This document shows positions 27,672 through 35,802 of a stretch of 59,204 nucleotides of DNA, in pieces. This DNA is from a bacterium. GTDB taxonomy: Bacteria; Chloroflexota; Dehalococcoidia; Tepidiformales; Tepidiformaceae. Position numbers and translations under genes: made by a program. Position 1 is the stretch's first letter. The number at the start of each line of letters is the position of its first letter. Below the pieces are notes generated by a model. The model had not been told where the DNA came from, did no database searches, and saw only the letters and a program-made list of their open reading frames with translations. The stretch spans positions 1 through 59,204 of the forward strand of contig QEVS01000012.1 in assembly GCA_003577245.1 (NCBI GenBank), given 5' to 3'.

Positions 27672-28088
27672 TTAATCGCCCAGCTTTTCGTCGAGCTCAC
27701 GCAGGCGTCGGCTCATCGACGCCAGCAGGTGCACGGCCAGGTCGGGATTGGCGCGGAGCTCGGCCACGAAATCGGCCCTGTGCAGGACAATGCAGTCGGT
27801 CCCTTCCGTTGCGGTCACCGTGGCGCTGCGGCGATGGTTGTCGAGAAGCGCCATCTCGCCGAAGAAATCGCCCGCACCCAGCGTGTTGAGTTGCGCGCCG
27901 CCCCGCGTCACCGCCACCTTCCCCGACGTGATGAGGTAGAAGCCGACACCCTCCTCACCTTCCTTCACGATGGCGTCACCGGCCTTGAACGAGCGTGGGC
28001 GGGCCGTGCGTTCGACGCGTTCCATCGCCTTCCGGTCAAGCCCCTGGAAGAGGGGCACGCGTGCCAGGGATTCCATTGTGGTGCTCAT
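27672..28088 (-). CDS. Cyclic nucleotide-binding domain protein, without effector domain
   Basis: A 138-residue protein consisting almost only of a Crp-type cNMP-binding domain. LFQGLDRKAMERVERTARPR is the N-terminal helix, GDAIVKEGEEGVGFYLITSG the beta roll, and GDFFGEMALLDNHRRSATVTA the phosphate-binding cassette with conserved Glu and Arg. There is no C-terminal HTH, kinase or membrane domain, so it must act by binding another protein if it acts at all. Ends in a charged helix. Its ligand (cAMP or cGMP) is inferred from the intact cassette. Confidence 0.85.
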   Translation of the reverse strand: MSTTMESLARVPLFQGLDRKAMERVERTARPRSFKAGDAIVKEGEEGVGFYLITSGKVAVTRGGAQLNTLGAGDFFGEMALLDNHRRSATVTATEGTDCIVLHRADFVAELRANPDLAVHLLASMSRRLRELDEKLGD

Positions 28089-28163
28089 GCCGACATCCTG
28101 TTACCGGTCTGGGGTTGCAGGATTGTATTACCACGCCCGGGCGATGTCGATTGTCTTCTGCCG

Positions 28164-29024
28164 TCAAACCTTCCGCGCCGCTACCGCGAACATGAGCGGA
28201 ACCTGCGGCATGCCTTCGGGCATGGCTGTGCGACGGCCGGGGAGTTCGCGCATGCCGGGGAAGGGCTTCCAGCCGTTCGCGTAGAGGTATTCGCGGAAGG
28301 CTTCAATACGCAGGCCAGCGACGAGGAGGGCGGTGACAACATCGGCCATCGACCACGCGTACTCGTGGCAGGCGAAGGGGTTGCGGAAGTCCTTCACCCC
28401 CTCCAGGAAGCCCGAAGGCGCCAGCGCGGGCCCCGAGGCGGCCACGTAGTCGCCCACTCCGTCGTCCCAGGTGAGCGGCTCCGACGACGCATACGGGTAC
28501 GTAACCACGCCCTTGCCGTCGTCGTCGAGCGTGAAAGCGAACGGGTGAAACTCCACCAGCACGAAGCGCCCGCCGGGCCGCAGCACCCCCGCAATGCCCT
28601 TCGCCCACTCGCTGAGGTCAGAGAGCCAGCCGATAGCCCCGTACGACGAGAACGCCAGGTCGAAGCTCTGCCCTGCCGTGCCCGCTTCCCGGAACCAGTC
28701 GAATACGTCACTGCGGACGAAGGTCGCAGGCAGCCCCGAATCGGCCGAGAGCTGGCGCGCGAAGGCGATCGCCTCATCGCTGATGTCGACGCCCGTCACG
28801 TGCGCGCCGAGCCGGACAAGGCTGAGCGAATCCTGCCCGGCATTGCATTGCAGGTGGACCAGGTCCTTCCCGGCTACGTCGCCGAGGAGCTCCATCTCTT
28901 CCGGGAACAGCTTGTTGCCGCCGTTGCGGAAGTACTCGGCCTGGCCGGCCTTATGGCTGTTGTGGGCCTTCGTGGCTTCGTTCCACGAAAGGCGGTTGGC
29001 CTCGTGCAAGTCGCGGCGAATCAC
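28164..29024 (-). CDS. Class I SAM-dependent methyltransferase
   Basis: A 286-residue methyltransferase. Motif I is the unusual LVHLQCNAGQDSLSLVRLGA, followed by VTGVDISDEAIAFAR (acidic ribose-binding residue), a motif IV region SFDLAFSSYGAIGWL, and VLRPGGRFVLVEFHP. The N-terminal SWNEATKAHNSHK and the C-terminal region rich in aromatic residues form the likely substrate cap. Start is GTG 29024. Acceptor unknown; it stands alone, with 140 bp of featureless sequence to alr. Confidence 0.82.
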   Translation of the reverse strand: MIRRDLHEANRLSWNEATKAHNSHKAGQAEYFRNGGNKLFPEEMELLGDVAGKDLVHLQCNAGQDSLSLVRLGAHVTGVDISDEAIAFARQLSADSGLPATFVRSDVFDWFREAGTAGQSFDLAFSSYGAIGWLSDLSEWAKGIAGVLRPGGRFVLVEFHPFAFTLDDDGKGVVTYPYASSEPLTWDDGVGDYVAASGPALAPSGFLEGVKDFRNPFACHEYAWSMADVVTALLVAGLRIEAFREYLYANGWKPFPGMRELPGRRTAMPEGMPQVPLMFAVAARKV

Positions 29025-29154
29025 GACTGATAGTCCTTCGGTGGCGGCAGCCTGCGAGAACCCGCCGAAGCCCGGTCCCCGGGCAGCGCATTCCTCCCGC
29101 CCGTCATTCGCCTACCTGCACCGTGACAGTGGCCTTCCCGCCCGGGTCCGGCTC

Positions 29155-30342
29155 TCATGCGATGCCCTCCACAATCCCGTTTCGATGGAACAGGCGCGGG
29201 AGCCGCGTTCCCAGCGACGCCAGGACATCCCAGCTGATGGTCTCCGCGGCCGCGGCGATTTCGTCTGCCGCAATGCGCTCGTTGCCCTGCTCCCCGATGA
29301 GCGTGACTTCGGTGCCTTCGGCCGCGCCGGGCACCTCCGTCACATCGGCAAGGAAGTGGTCCATGGCCACGCGGCCCACGACGGGAACCCGCTGCCCTCC
29401 CACCAGCACCGTGCCCCGGTTGCTGAGTGACCGTTTCCAGCCATCGGCGTAGCCCACAGGAACCAGCCCGACGCGCGACCGCCGCCCCGCTCGCCAGGTG
29501 AGCCCGTAGCTCACACCTTCGCCCGGCGCCACGTCGGCCACGCGTGCCAGCCGCGCCTTAAGCGAAAGGACGGGCGTGAGTGCCGGTCCGGGCGTGTTGG
29601 GCGGGAGCACGCCGTGGAGGGAGAGGCCCAGCCTCACCCCTTCGTAGCGCAGGCCGCCCCGCCGCATGGCCGTGGCCGAATTGGCCGTGTGCCGAAACCG
29701 CACCCACGGCAGCCGCTCCGCCACCGCCGCGAACCGTTCGGCCTGGATTCCGGAGAACTCGTCATCGGCCTCGTCGGCGTTGGCCATGTGGGTGGAGAGC
29801 CCCTCCACGGCAATGCCCGGCAGGCTCCGCAGGCTCTCCGCCAGCGCGACCGCCTCCTCAGGCGGCACCCCAAAGCGGTGGAGGCCCGTATCGACCTTGA
29901 CATGCACCATGGCCGTCTTGCCCGCTGCTGCCGCCGCCGCCGAAAGCGCACAGCCAAGCTCCATGGAATGGACCGTCAGCGTTATGTCGTGCTCAACTGC
30001 CCGGACTGCGTCTCCCGGGTAGGTATGGCTCAGAACGATGATTGGCCGTGTGATCCCGAGCTCGCGCAGGGCAAGGGCCTCTTCCAGCCAGGCCACCGCA
30101 AACCGGTCGGCGCCCGCCGCCTGCAATGCCGGCGCAATCCCCGCCACGCCGTGACCGTAGGCATTCGCCTTCACCACGGCGATGATCTCCACGCCCGGCC
30201 CGAACTGCCGGCGCAGCACCTGCAGGTTCGCGACGGCGGCTTCCAGGCCGGTCTCAATCCACGCGTTCCGCTCGCGCGTCGCCTCGGAGAGGGTCAGCGG
30301 CTTCGCTGCGCGCGTCGAAACAGAGGGCTGCACCGAAACCAT
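29155..30342 (-). CDS. alr: Alanine racemase
   Basis: Alr interconverts L- and D-alanine for peptidoglycan. The 395-residue PLP enzyme has AVVKANAYGHG with the PLP lysine near the N terminus, VHVKVDTGLHRFG, THMANAD, the cofactor-binding RLGLSLHG, GEGVSYGLTWRA, and VPVVGRVAMDHFLADVT with the late conserved Asp. The catalytic Tyr is in SYGLTW. ATG 30342 was taken as start; a GTG at 30333 is better spaced from AAAAGG and is an alternative. It is divergent from the transglycosylase gene, a fitting pair of cell-wall genes. Confidence 0.94.
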   Translation of the reverse strand: MVSVQPSVSTRAAKPLTLSEATRERNAWIETGLEAAVANLQVLRRQFGPGVEIIAVVKANAYGHGVAGIAPALQAAGADRFAVAWLEEALALRELGITRPIIVLSHTYPGDAVRAVEHDITLTVHSMELGCALSAAAAAAGKTAMVHVKVDTGLHRFGVPPEEAVALAESLRSLPGIAVEGLSTHMANADEADDEFSGIQAERFAAVAERLPWVRFRHTANSATAMRRGGLRYEGVRLGLSLHGVLPPNTPGPALTPVLSLKARLARVADVAPGEGVSYGLTWRAGRRSRVGLVPVGYADGWKRSLSNRGTVLVGGQRVPVVGRVAMDHFLADVTEVPGAAEGTEVTLIGEQGNERIAADEIAAAAETISWDVLASLGTRLPRLFHRNGIVEGIA

Positions 30343-30367
30343 CCTTTTCGCGCGGCGCCCGCCATCT

Positions 30368-30396
30368 TTGACCCGCCCGCGCAACGAAACTAGCAT
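30368..30396 (+). promoter_or_regulatory. Sigma-70 promoter of the lytic transglycosylase gene
   Basis: TTGACC (30368-30373) and TAGCAT (30391-30396) are 17 bp apart in the 97-bp alr/slt divergent region. Predicted start near 30403, 37 nt upstream of the ATG. Confidence 0.6.
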
Positions 30397-30439
30397 CAGC
30401 CCGGGGGGCGCTCTCACGCAAACCTCACCGGGAGGCGCC

Positions 30440-32659
30440 ATGACGGTCCTGCGAGCCGGCGCCGTGCTTGCCGCGCTTTCCCTGGCGGCGTGCAGCTCCT
30501 CGCCCGGCAGCACCCCCACGCCCACGCCGGCGCCGCCCATCGTCCCTTCTGCTACCGCAACGCTGTCCCCGGCTGCGACCCCTTCCCCCGGCGCGGCGCC
30601 TGCCGAGCTGGACGGCGCCCACCGGGCGCTCGCCGAGGGGCGCTTCGATGATGCCGCCGGGGAGTACGCCAGGGTCGCCGCCTCCTCCTCCGACTCCAAC
30701 CTGCGCGCGCATGCGCTCCTGGGCATGGGGATCGCCCAATACGAAGCCGGCGACCCCGCCGGCGCGATTGCATCCTTCGGCAGCGCCGTTGAAGCGGCCC
30801 CGGCCGGGTCGGTGATCCAGCGGCGCGCGGCGTACCTGCTTGCGCTACGCCTGGGCGAAGGTGGCAACTACGCCGCGGCCGCCTCTCGCCTGCAGCCGTT
30901 CGCCGCCGCCACGGTCACCGACGCCCTCCAGCCCTACATAGTGGCCGAATACGCCCGCGCCGCCGGCCGCTCGGGCCAGCCCGGGGCCGCCACGACTGCC
31001 TGGTCGAAGCTCCTCGGCACCGATTCGCCGCCCTCTGCCCTCGCCGAGCTCGCCTACCAGGAGCAGGCCGTGATGGCTAAGGAGGCAGGCGACACCGCCG
31101 GCGCCCTCGCCTGGCTCACGAAGCTCGCCGCGGCTACCTCCAGCCCCACGGTGCGCTACCAGGCCGCAAACCTGGCCCGCGACCTGGGAGACAACGTCAC
31201 GTTCGCCGCCCAGCTGAGGGCCATCATCACTTCCTCGCCGGGCTCGAAGGAAGCCGTGCTCGCCGTGGCGGACCTCCGTAACGCGGGATACGAAATCGAT
31301 CCCGGGCAGGCCGGGCTCGTCTACTATCGGCGAGGGGCCTACGCCGAAGCCCGTGCCGAGCTCCTGAAGGCGATCAACGAGCCCGGCCTGGCGCCGCTCG
31401 AGCTTGCCTTTCGCCTTTACTACCTCGCCGCCGCCTTTGAAGACGCCGGCCAGCCCGCGAAGGCCATCCCGTACTACGATGCCGCCGTCGCCGCCGCGCC
31501 GTCTTCTGTCTACGCTCACAGGGCGCAGTACTGGGCCGCACGCTCGGTCGAAGCAACTGGAGACCACCTCGCGGCGGCCGCGCGCTTCCAGGCGCTGCTC
31601 ACAAATGGACCGCCGGGCGAGTTCGGCCACGAGGCCGCCTTCCGGGCGGGTTACGAGCTCTACCGCGCCGGGGATTTCGCAGCCGCTATTGGCGCGTGGG
31701 AAACCACGGGCGAGGCCGGCGGCGCTCGGACCCTCTACTGGAAGGGGCGCGCCCTCCTCGAGCGCGGCGACCAGCCCACGGCGCACGCGGCCTTTAGCCG
31801 TGCAGCGGAACTGGAGCCATGGGGCTTCTACGGCACTGAGGCCTCGCGAGAGCTTGGCCTGGCCGAAGCTGTCGACGTTCGCTTCCGGGCGCCGGCCCGG
31901 GCACAGACCCCCGATTGGGAGACCCTGCGCACCTGGCTCCGCTCGCTCGGAGTCGCAGAAGCGCAGCCTGCCCCCGTGGCTGAAGATGCAGCAGAGCTCA
32001 TGGCCATGGGGCTCAGGCCAGGGGCGGTAACGGTCCTGCTGGCCGCCTCAACGGGCGCGGAACCGTGGGCCCTGCTCGAACTGGCGCGCCAGGCGCACGC
32101 CCTGGGACTGGTGGACGTGAGCGCGCGCCTTGCCACCCGCCTGGGCGAAGCGACCGGGATCCCTGCCAGCAGTATCCCCGGCGACCTGCTGCGGCTCATG
32201 TATCCTGTTAATTATGTCGAGTTACTAAACCGGGAGTCCGCCTCTGCCGGCCTGGACCCGCTCTACGTGGCGGCCATGATCAGGCAGGAGAGCTTCTGGG
32301 ACCCCAACGCCGGTTCGCACGCGGGCGCGCTGGGGCTCACGCAGGTCATCCCCCCCACGGGCGAGGGGATCGCCGCCGCCCTGGGCAACACGTCCTTCAC
32401 CGCGGAGGACTTGTTCCGCCCGGCAGTGAGCATCGAGTTCGGAATCTACTACCTGGCGGGCCAGCTTCGCCGCTTTGGGAGCCCTTACGCTGCGCTGGCC
32501 GCCTACAATGCCGGCCCGGGCAACGCCCTGCGCTGGGTCGATGCCGCCGCCGGGGCACGGTCTCCCGACTTCGTGGAAGCGATCGACATCCCCGAGACCC
32601 ACGACTACGTGGAACGGGTGATGGACCACTACGCCCACTACCGCTGGGCCTACCGGTGA
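30440..32659 (+). CDS. Soluble-type lytic transglycosylase lipoprotein with TPR-like repeats
   Basis: A 739-residue surface lipoprotein that cleaves peptidoglycan glycan strands. The signal peptide ends in the lipobox LSLAAC, then a Thr/Pro/Ala linker. Residues about 60-560 are Ala-rich helical repeats in the TPR style (GRFDDAAGEYARVA, GNYAAAASRLQPF, GDFAAAIGAWE) forming an Slt70-like superhelix. The C-terminal SLT domain has catalytic Glu in AAMIRQESFWDPNAGS, then GALGLTQVIPPTG and LAAYNAGPGNALRW. ATG 30440 follows GGAGG; the longer in-frame opening overlaps alr. Substrate is peptidoglycan; membrane anchoring through the lipobox Cys is predicted. Confidence 0.93.
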   Translation: MTVLRAGAVLAALSLAACSSSPGSTPTPTPAPPIVPSATATLSPAATPSPGAAPAELDGAHRALAEGRFDDAAGEYARVAASSSDSNLRAHALLGMGIAQYEAGDPAGAIASFGSAVEAAPAGSVIQRRAAYLLALRLGEGGNYAAAASRLQPFAAATVTDALQPYIVAEYARAAGRSGQPGAATTAWSKLLGTDSPPSALAELAYQEQAVMAKEAGDTAGALAWLTKLAAATSSPTVRYQAANLARDLGDNVTFAAQLRAIITSSPGSKEAVLAVADLRNAGYEIDPGQAGLVYYRRGAYAEARAELLKAINEPGLAPLELAFRLYYLAAAFEDAGQPAKAIPYYDAAVAAAPSSVYAHRAQYWAARSVEATGDHLAAAARFQALLTNGPPGEFGHEAAFRAGYELYRAGDFAAAIGAWETTGEAGGARTLYWKGRALLERGDQPTAHAAFSRAAELEPWGFYGTEASRELGLAEAVDVRFRAPARAQTPDWETLRTWLRSLGVAEAQPAPVAEDAAELMAMGLRPGAVTVLLAASTGAEPWALLELARQAHALGLVDVSARLATRLGEATGIPASSIPGDLLRLMYPVNYVELLNRESASAGLDPLYVAAMIRQESFWDPNAGSHAGALGLTQVIPPTGEGIAAALGNTSFTAEDLFRPAVSIEFGIYYLAGQLRRFGSPYAALAAYNAGPGNALRWVDAAAGARSPDFVEAIDIPETHDYVERVMDHYAHYRWAYR

Positions 32660-32730
32660 GTGCGGTTCGCCGCTAAGGCCGGCACGCGGTATTCTCGTAA
32701 TTCACGTTCTGCATTCAAAGGAGTCGCGCC

Positions 32731-32874
32731 ATGGCGACGAAGCGAACCTATCAACCCCACACGCGCCGCAGGGCGCGGACGCACGGCTTTCGCCACCGCA
32801 TGGCGACGCGGGCGGGCCAGCTGGTGCTGAAGGCCCGGCGCCTGAAGGGCCGCAAGCGCCTGACCGTCGTGTAG
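32731..32874 (+). CDS. rpmH: Large ribosomal subunit protein bL34
   Basis: This 47-residue protein is [20 protein letters not shown] followed by [20 protein letters not shown] and RKRLTVV, a normal L34. AAGGAG at 32718-32723 is well placed before ATG 32731. TATTCT (32690-32695) is a weak -10 candidate. It heads the rpmH-rnpA-yidD group; the three genes are 13 bp apart and then overlapping. Confidence 0.97.
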   Translation: MATKRTYQPHTRRRARTHGFRHRMATRAGQLVLKARRLKGRKRLTVV

Positions 32875-32887
32875 GGAGGGTTGCGCC

Positions 32888-33235
32888 GTGGAGCGCGCGA
32901 GGCGCCTCCGCAAGGGCGAAGAGTTTGATACGGCGTACCGGGAGGGGACCGTCACTGGCGGTCCCCTTCTTGCTTTGCGGAGAGTTCCGAACGGGCTCGA
33001 TGTCACGCGCTGGGGGTTTGCGGTAGGGAAGCGGCTTTCGAAGCGCGCCGTGGTGCGGAACCGGACGAAGCGGCGGTTGCGCGAGGCGGCGAGGATGATC
33101 GCGGTGGTTCCCGGATTCGATCTGATTGTGACGGCACGCCAGGGCGCCACCGAGGCCTCATTCGCCGAGCTGCGGGCGGCGTTGGTGGGGCTGTTGAGGC
33201 GCTCGCGCCTGCTGGCGGGAGGCGAAGAGGGGTGA
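32888..33235 (+). CDS. rnpA: Ribonuclease P protein component
   Basis: RnpA is the protein subunit of RNase P, which matures tRNA 5' ends. The 115-residue basic protein has the RNR signature [20 protein letters not shown], the N-terminal [15 protein letters not shown] aromatic groove, and the final helix [12 protein letters not shown]. The GTG start follows GGGAGGG. The stop overlaps the yidD GTG by 4 nt. Confidence 0.95.
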   Translation: MERARRLRKGEEFDTAYREGTVTGGPLLALRRVPNGLDVTRWGFAVGKRLSKRAVVRNRTKRRLREAARMIAVVPGFDLIVTARQGATEASFAELRAALVGLLRRSRLLAGGEEG

Positions 33236-33444
33236 AGTACCCGTTCCTGGGGCTGATCAGGGTCTACCAGTGGACCATTTCGCCGCTCCTGCCCGACGTT
33301 TGCCGCTACCGCCCCACCTGTTCGCGGTACGCATTCGAGGCGATCGAGCGGCATGGAGCGTTGCGAGGGGGCTGGCTGGCGTTGCGGCGCCTCGCCCGCT
33401 GCCGCCCGGGCGGGGGCCGCGGCTACGACCCCGTCCCCGACTAG
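33232..33444 (+). CDS. yidD: Membrane protein insertion efficiency factor YidD
   Basis: A 70-residue YidD protein that helps YidC-dependent membrane insertion. The family pattern is clear: [27 protein letters not shown] is split by the conserved P-x-C-R-Y-x-P-T-C-S motif, followed by [19 protein letters not shown] and the end [13 protein letters not shown]. Its GTG overlaps the rnpA stop (GTGA). yidC follows after the parS region and one further gene. Confidence 0.95.
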   Translation: MKYPFLGLIRVYQWTISPLLPDVCRYRPTCSRYAFEAIERHGALRGGWLALRRLARCRPGGGRGYDPVPD

Positions 33445-33462
33445 CGGTGCGGCCATGGCGGG

Positions 33463-33478
33463 CGTTTCACGTGAAACA
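33463..33478. other. parS site 1 (15/16 match)
   Basis: The palindromic core GTTTCACGTGAAAC with one outer mismatch (C for T) to the consensus TGTTTCACGTGAAACA, the ParB-binding centromere site. It is the first of three in the 358-bp gap between yidD and the PQQ lipoprotein gene. Apart from the parS sites this gap (33445-33802) shows no gene. Confidence 0.9.
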
Positions 33479-33562
33479 CGGATCTATGAGACCGCTTAGG
33501 CGCCTTAGCTGATCAAGGCCGAATGCTGGTTCGGCAGACCTCTCTTGGACTCGGTGTGGGCG

Positions 33563-33578
33563 TGTTTCACGTGAAACA
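33563..33578. other. parS site 2 (perfect)
   Basis: A perfect 16-bp TGTTTCACGTGAAACA, the universal chromosomal parS sequence, starting exactly 100 bp after site 1. ParB (38392-39312) should nucleate here. Confidence 0.95.
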
Positions 33579-33633
33579 TAGCAGCATCGCCGCGCCGGAG
33601 CCGCCGGGCCAGCCTCGCGCGGTCACGCAACCA

Positions 33634-33649
33634 TGTTTCACGTGAAACA
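33634..33649. other. parS site 3 (perfect)
   Basis: A second perfect TGTTTCACGTGAAACA, 71 bp after site 2. Three closely spaced sites 4 kb from parAB mark an origin-proximal centromere. Confidence 0.95.
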
Positions 33650-33802
33650 GCCGGGCGGTGCCGGGCCGCGGGCCGGGATTGCCCTCGCAGCCCCGCACGG
33701 AGAGCGGCCCGGAGTGCAGGGCACACCCCCGCCAACGCTTCCCTCCCACGCGCAGATCTCCCCGCTGCCCGCCGCTACCCCTTAGCCCCACGGCAGCGTA
33801 CC

Positions 33803-34942
33803 ATGCTCCGCGTGAAGCTCCGCCGCTCGGCCCTCGCCGGGTTACTCGCTGTTTTCCTCGCCATCTCTGCGTCCGCCTGCATGGGCATGCCCAACCCCCA
33901 GGGATGGGCCAGCCCCGTCGTCGACGGCTCTTCCGTCTACCTCTTCACCAGGAAAGACCGCCTCGCCGCCATCGACTTCGATGCCAACGGCCGCGCCACC
34001 ACCCGCTGGACCTTCCCGGACCGCGATAACCCCAACCAGAAGAAGATCCGCCTCGAAGCCGTCTACGCCACACCCATCCTCGATGACGGCCGCCTCTATA
34101 TCGGCTCCTTCAAGGGTGAGGTCATGGCCGTCTCCACCGCCGACGGCGAGCTCGCCTGGCGCAATGCCGCCATCAACGGCAGCATCGTCGGCGACCCCGT
34201 CCTCGCCGGCGATATCCTCCTCTTCGGCACCACCGAAAACCGCCTCTACGCCCTCAATAAGTCCGATGGAGCCACCGCCCCCGGCTGGCCCGCCGGGGGA
34301 TTCGATACCGGCGCCCCCGTCTGGGCGCCCCCCGCTGTCGCCAACGGCGTCGCCTACTTCGCCACGATGCGCGGTGAGGTGCGCGCTATCCGGCTGGCCG
34401 ACCGCTCCGAGGCCTGGTCCGAGCCCTTCAAGGTCCCCGGCGCCGTGGCCTCCATCGCCCTCCTCGACGACACCCGACTCTTCGTCGCCGGCCTCAACCG
34501 CTCAGTCAACATCCTCGACACCGCCACCGGCAAAGCCGTGGCCCCCATGTTCCAGGCCTCCGACTGGGTCTGGAACACCCCCGCCTTCAACGAAGGCATC
34601 GCCTACTTCGGCGACTTCGCCGGCAAAGTCTATGCTCTTGACATAACTACGGGGCAGGCCCGCTGGACCTATTCCGCGCCGCACAACAAGATCCGCTCCG
34701 GGCCCATCGTCATCGGTGACGCCCTCGTAGTAGTGGACCGCGACCCCATCGTCCATTTCCTCGACCTCAAGACGGGCGCCGCCCTCAACACTGTGCCCCT
34801 CATCGATAGCGGTACTGTGCGCGCCGACCCCACCCCCGACGCCGCGACCGCACTCATTGTCACCACAAAGGGGAAGCTCTTCCGCGCGGATCCGAAGACC
34901 CGCTCTGTGCCTGATATCCCGCTCGGTGGTGACGGGGAGTGA
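33803..34942 (+). CDS. PQQ-like beta-propeller lipoprotein (BamB-like)
   Basis: A 379-residue exported protein with a signal peptide ending in ISASAC, a probable lipobox. The rest is a PQQ-type beta-propeller with blade motifs such as YIGSFKGEVMAVSTADGELAW, split here into YIGSFKGEVMAVS and TADGELAW, then LYALNKSDG, YFGDFAGKVYALDITTGQAR and VHFLDLKTGAALNT. It resembles BamB in fold, but there is no Bam complex in the window. Its stop overlaps the yidC GTG by 4 nt, so it is cotranslated with the insertase. A role in membrane-protein insertion or folding at the outer face of the membrane is inference. Confidence 0.85.
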   Translation: MLRVKLRRSALAGLLAVFLAISASACMGMPNPQGWASPVVDGSSVYLFTRKDRLAAIDFDANGRATTRWTFPDRDNPNQKKIRLEAVYATPILDDGRLYIGSFKGEVMAVSTADGELAWRNAAINGSIVGDPVLAGDILLFGTTENRLYALNKSDGATAPGWPAGGFDTGAPVWAPPAVANGVAYFATMRGEVRAIRLADRSEAWSEPFKVPGAVASIALLDDTRLFVAGLNRSVNILDTATGKAVAPMFQASDWVWNTPAFNEGIAYFGDFAGKVYALDITTGQARWTYSAPHNKIRSGPIVIGDALVVVDRDPIVHFLDLKTGAALNTVPLIDSGTVRADPTPDAATALIVTTKGKLFRADPKTRSVPDIPLGGDGE

Positions 34943-35802
34943 TCGGAGACCTCTTCACCCTCCTGCTGCTCGACCCCATGATCAACGTCCTGGTTGTCCT
35001 CAACCAGGTCCTGTTCGAGAGCTTCGGCCTCGCCATCGTCGCCTTCACCATCCTCGTCCGCGCCCTCACCTTCCCCCTCATGCTCCGCCAGATGCACCAG
35101 ACGCGCGCCATGCAGTCGCTTCAACCGCGCGTGCAGGAGATCAACAAGAAGTACAGCGACCCCAAACGGCGCCAGGAAGAGCTCATGAAGGCCTACCGGG
35201 AAGCGGGTGTGAACCCGCTCGGGTGCCTGGGGCCCATGCTCATCCAGATGCCCATCCTCATCGCCCTCTTCTACTCAATCAGGCAAACGCTCGCCATCTC
35301 TCCCGAAGCTCTCGAAGCCCTCTCGGGACACCTCTACAGCTGGAGCTACATCCAGCACGCCGTGCCCCTGGAAGAGAGCTTCCTCGGCCTCGACCTCCGC
35401 CACCCCAACATCATCCTTGTCATCCTGGTTGGCCTCACAACCTGGGCCCAGACCAAGACCACCATCTCCGTTACCACCGACGAACGCCAGCGCGCCCAGC
35501 AGCAGATGATGGCCTACATGATGCCCATGATGTTCGCCTTCTTCGCTCTCAGCTTCCCCAGCGGCGTCTCCCTCTACTGGGTCATCAACTCCATCGTCGG
35601 CATCGCCTTCAACATCCTCATCTACGGCTTCCCGCTCCTGAAGATCGAACCCGTCTTCAAGCCCCGGCAGGCCCCATCCGCCGCCCTTGCGGGGAGCTCG
35701 AGCCCAGACTCGCCACCCGCCCCTTCCGAACCCGCTCGTGAATCGAGGACCGCCCATGGATCAGGTCGAAGCAACCGGCAAAACCGTCGAAGACGCCCTT
35801 AA
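34939..35802 (+). CDS. yidC: Membrane protein insertase YidC (OxaA type)
   Basis: A 287-residue YidC/Oxa1/Alb3 insertase of the short Gram-positive type, without the large periplasmic domain. About five membrane spans are seen. VAFTILVRALTFPLMLRQ holds the conserved positively charged groove Arg, followed by the coiled cytoplasmic hairpin (LQPRVQEINKKYSDPKRRQEEL region), NPLGCLGPMLIQMPI and FPSGVSLYWVINSI. The C-terminal tail is basic and Ser/Pro-rich. The GTG start overlaps the propeller gene, and its 3' end overlaps khpB by 47 nt. Confidence 0.95.
   Translation: MIGDLFTLLLLDPMINVLVVLNQVLFESFGLAIVAFTILVRALTFPLMLRQMHQTRAMQSLQPRVQEINKKYSDPKRRQEELMKAYREAGVNPLGCLGPMLIQMPILIALFYSIRQTLAISPEALEALSGHLYSWSYIQHAVPLEESFLGLDLRHPNIILVILVGLTTWAQTKTTISVTTDERQRAQQQMMAYMMPMMFAFFALSFPSGVSLYWVINSIVGIAFNILIYGFPLLKIEPVFKPRQAPSAALAGSSSPDSPPAPSEPARESRTAHGSGRSNRQNRRRRP

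Noticed and set aside
32660..32730. DnaA boxes or an oriC core next to rpmH
   Set aside because: No TTATCCACA-like cluster or AT-rich unwinding element is visible here or in the parS gap.
33505..33791. Short minus-strand open frames spanning the parS sites
   Set aside because: They only translate the repeated parS palindromes (FHVKH) and have no ribosome site or homology.
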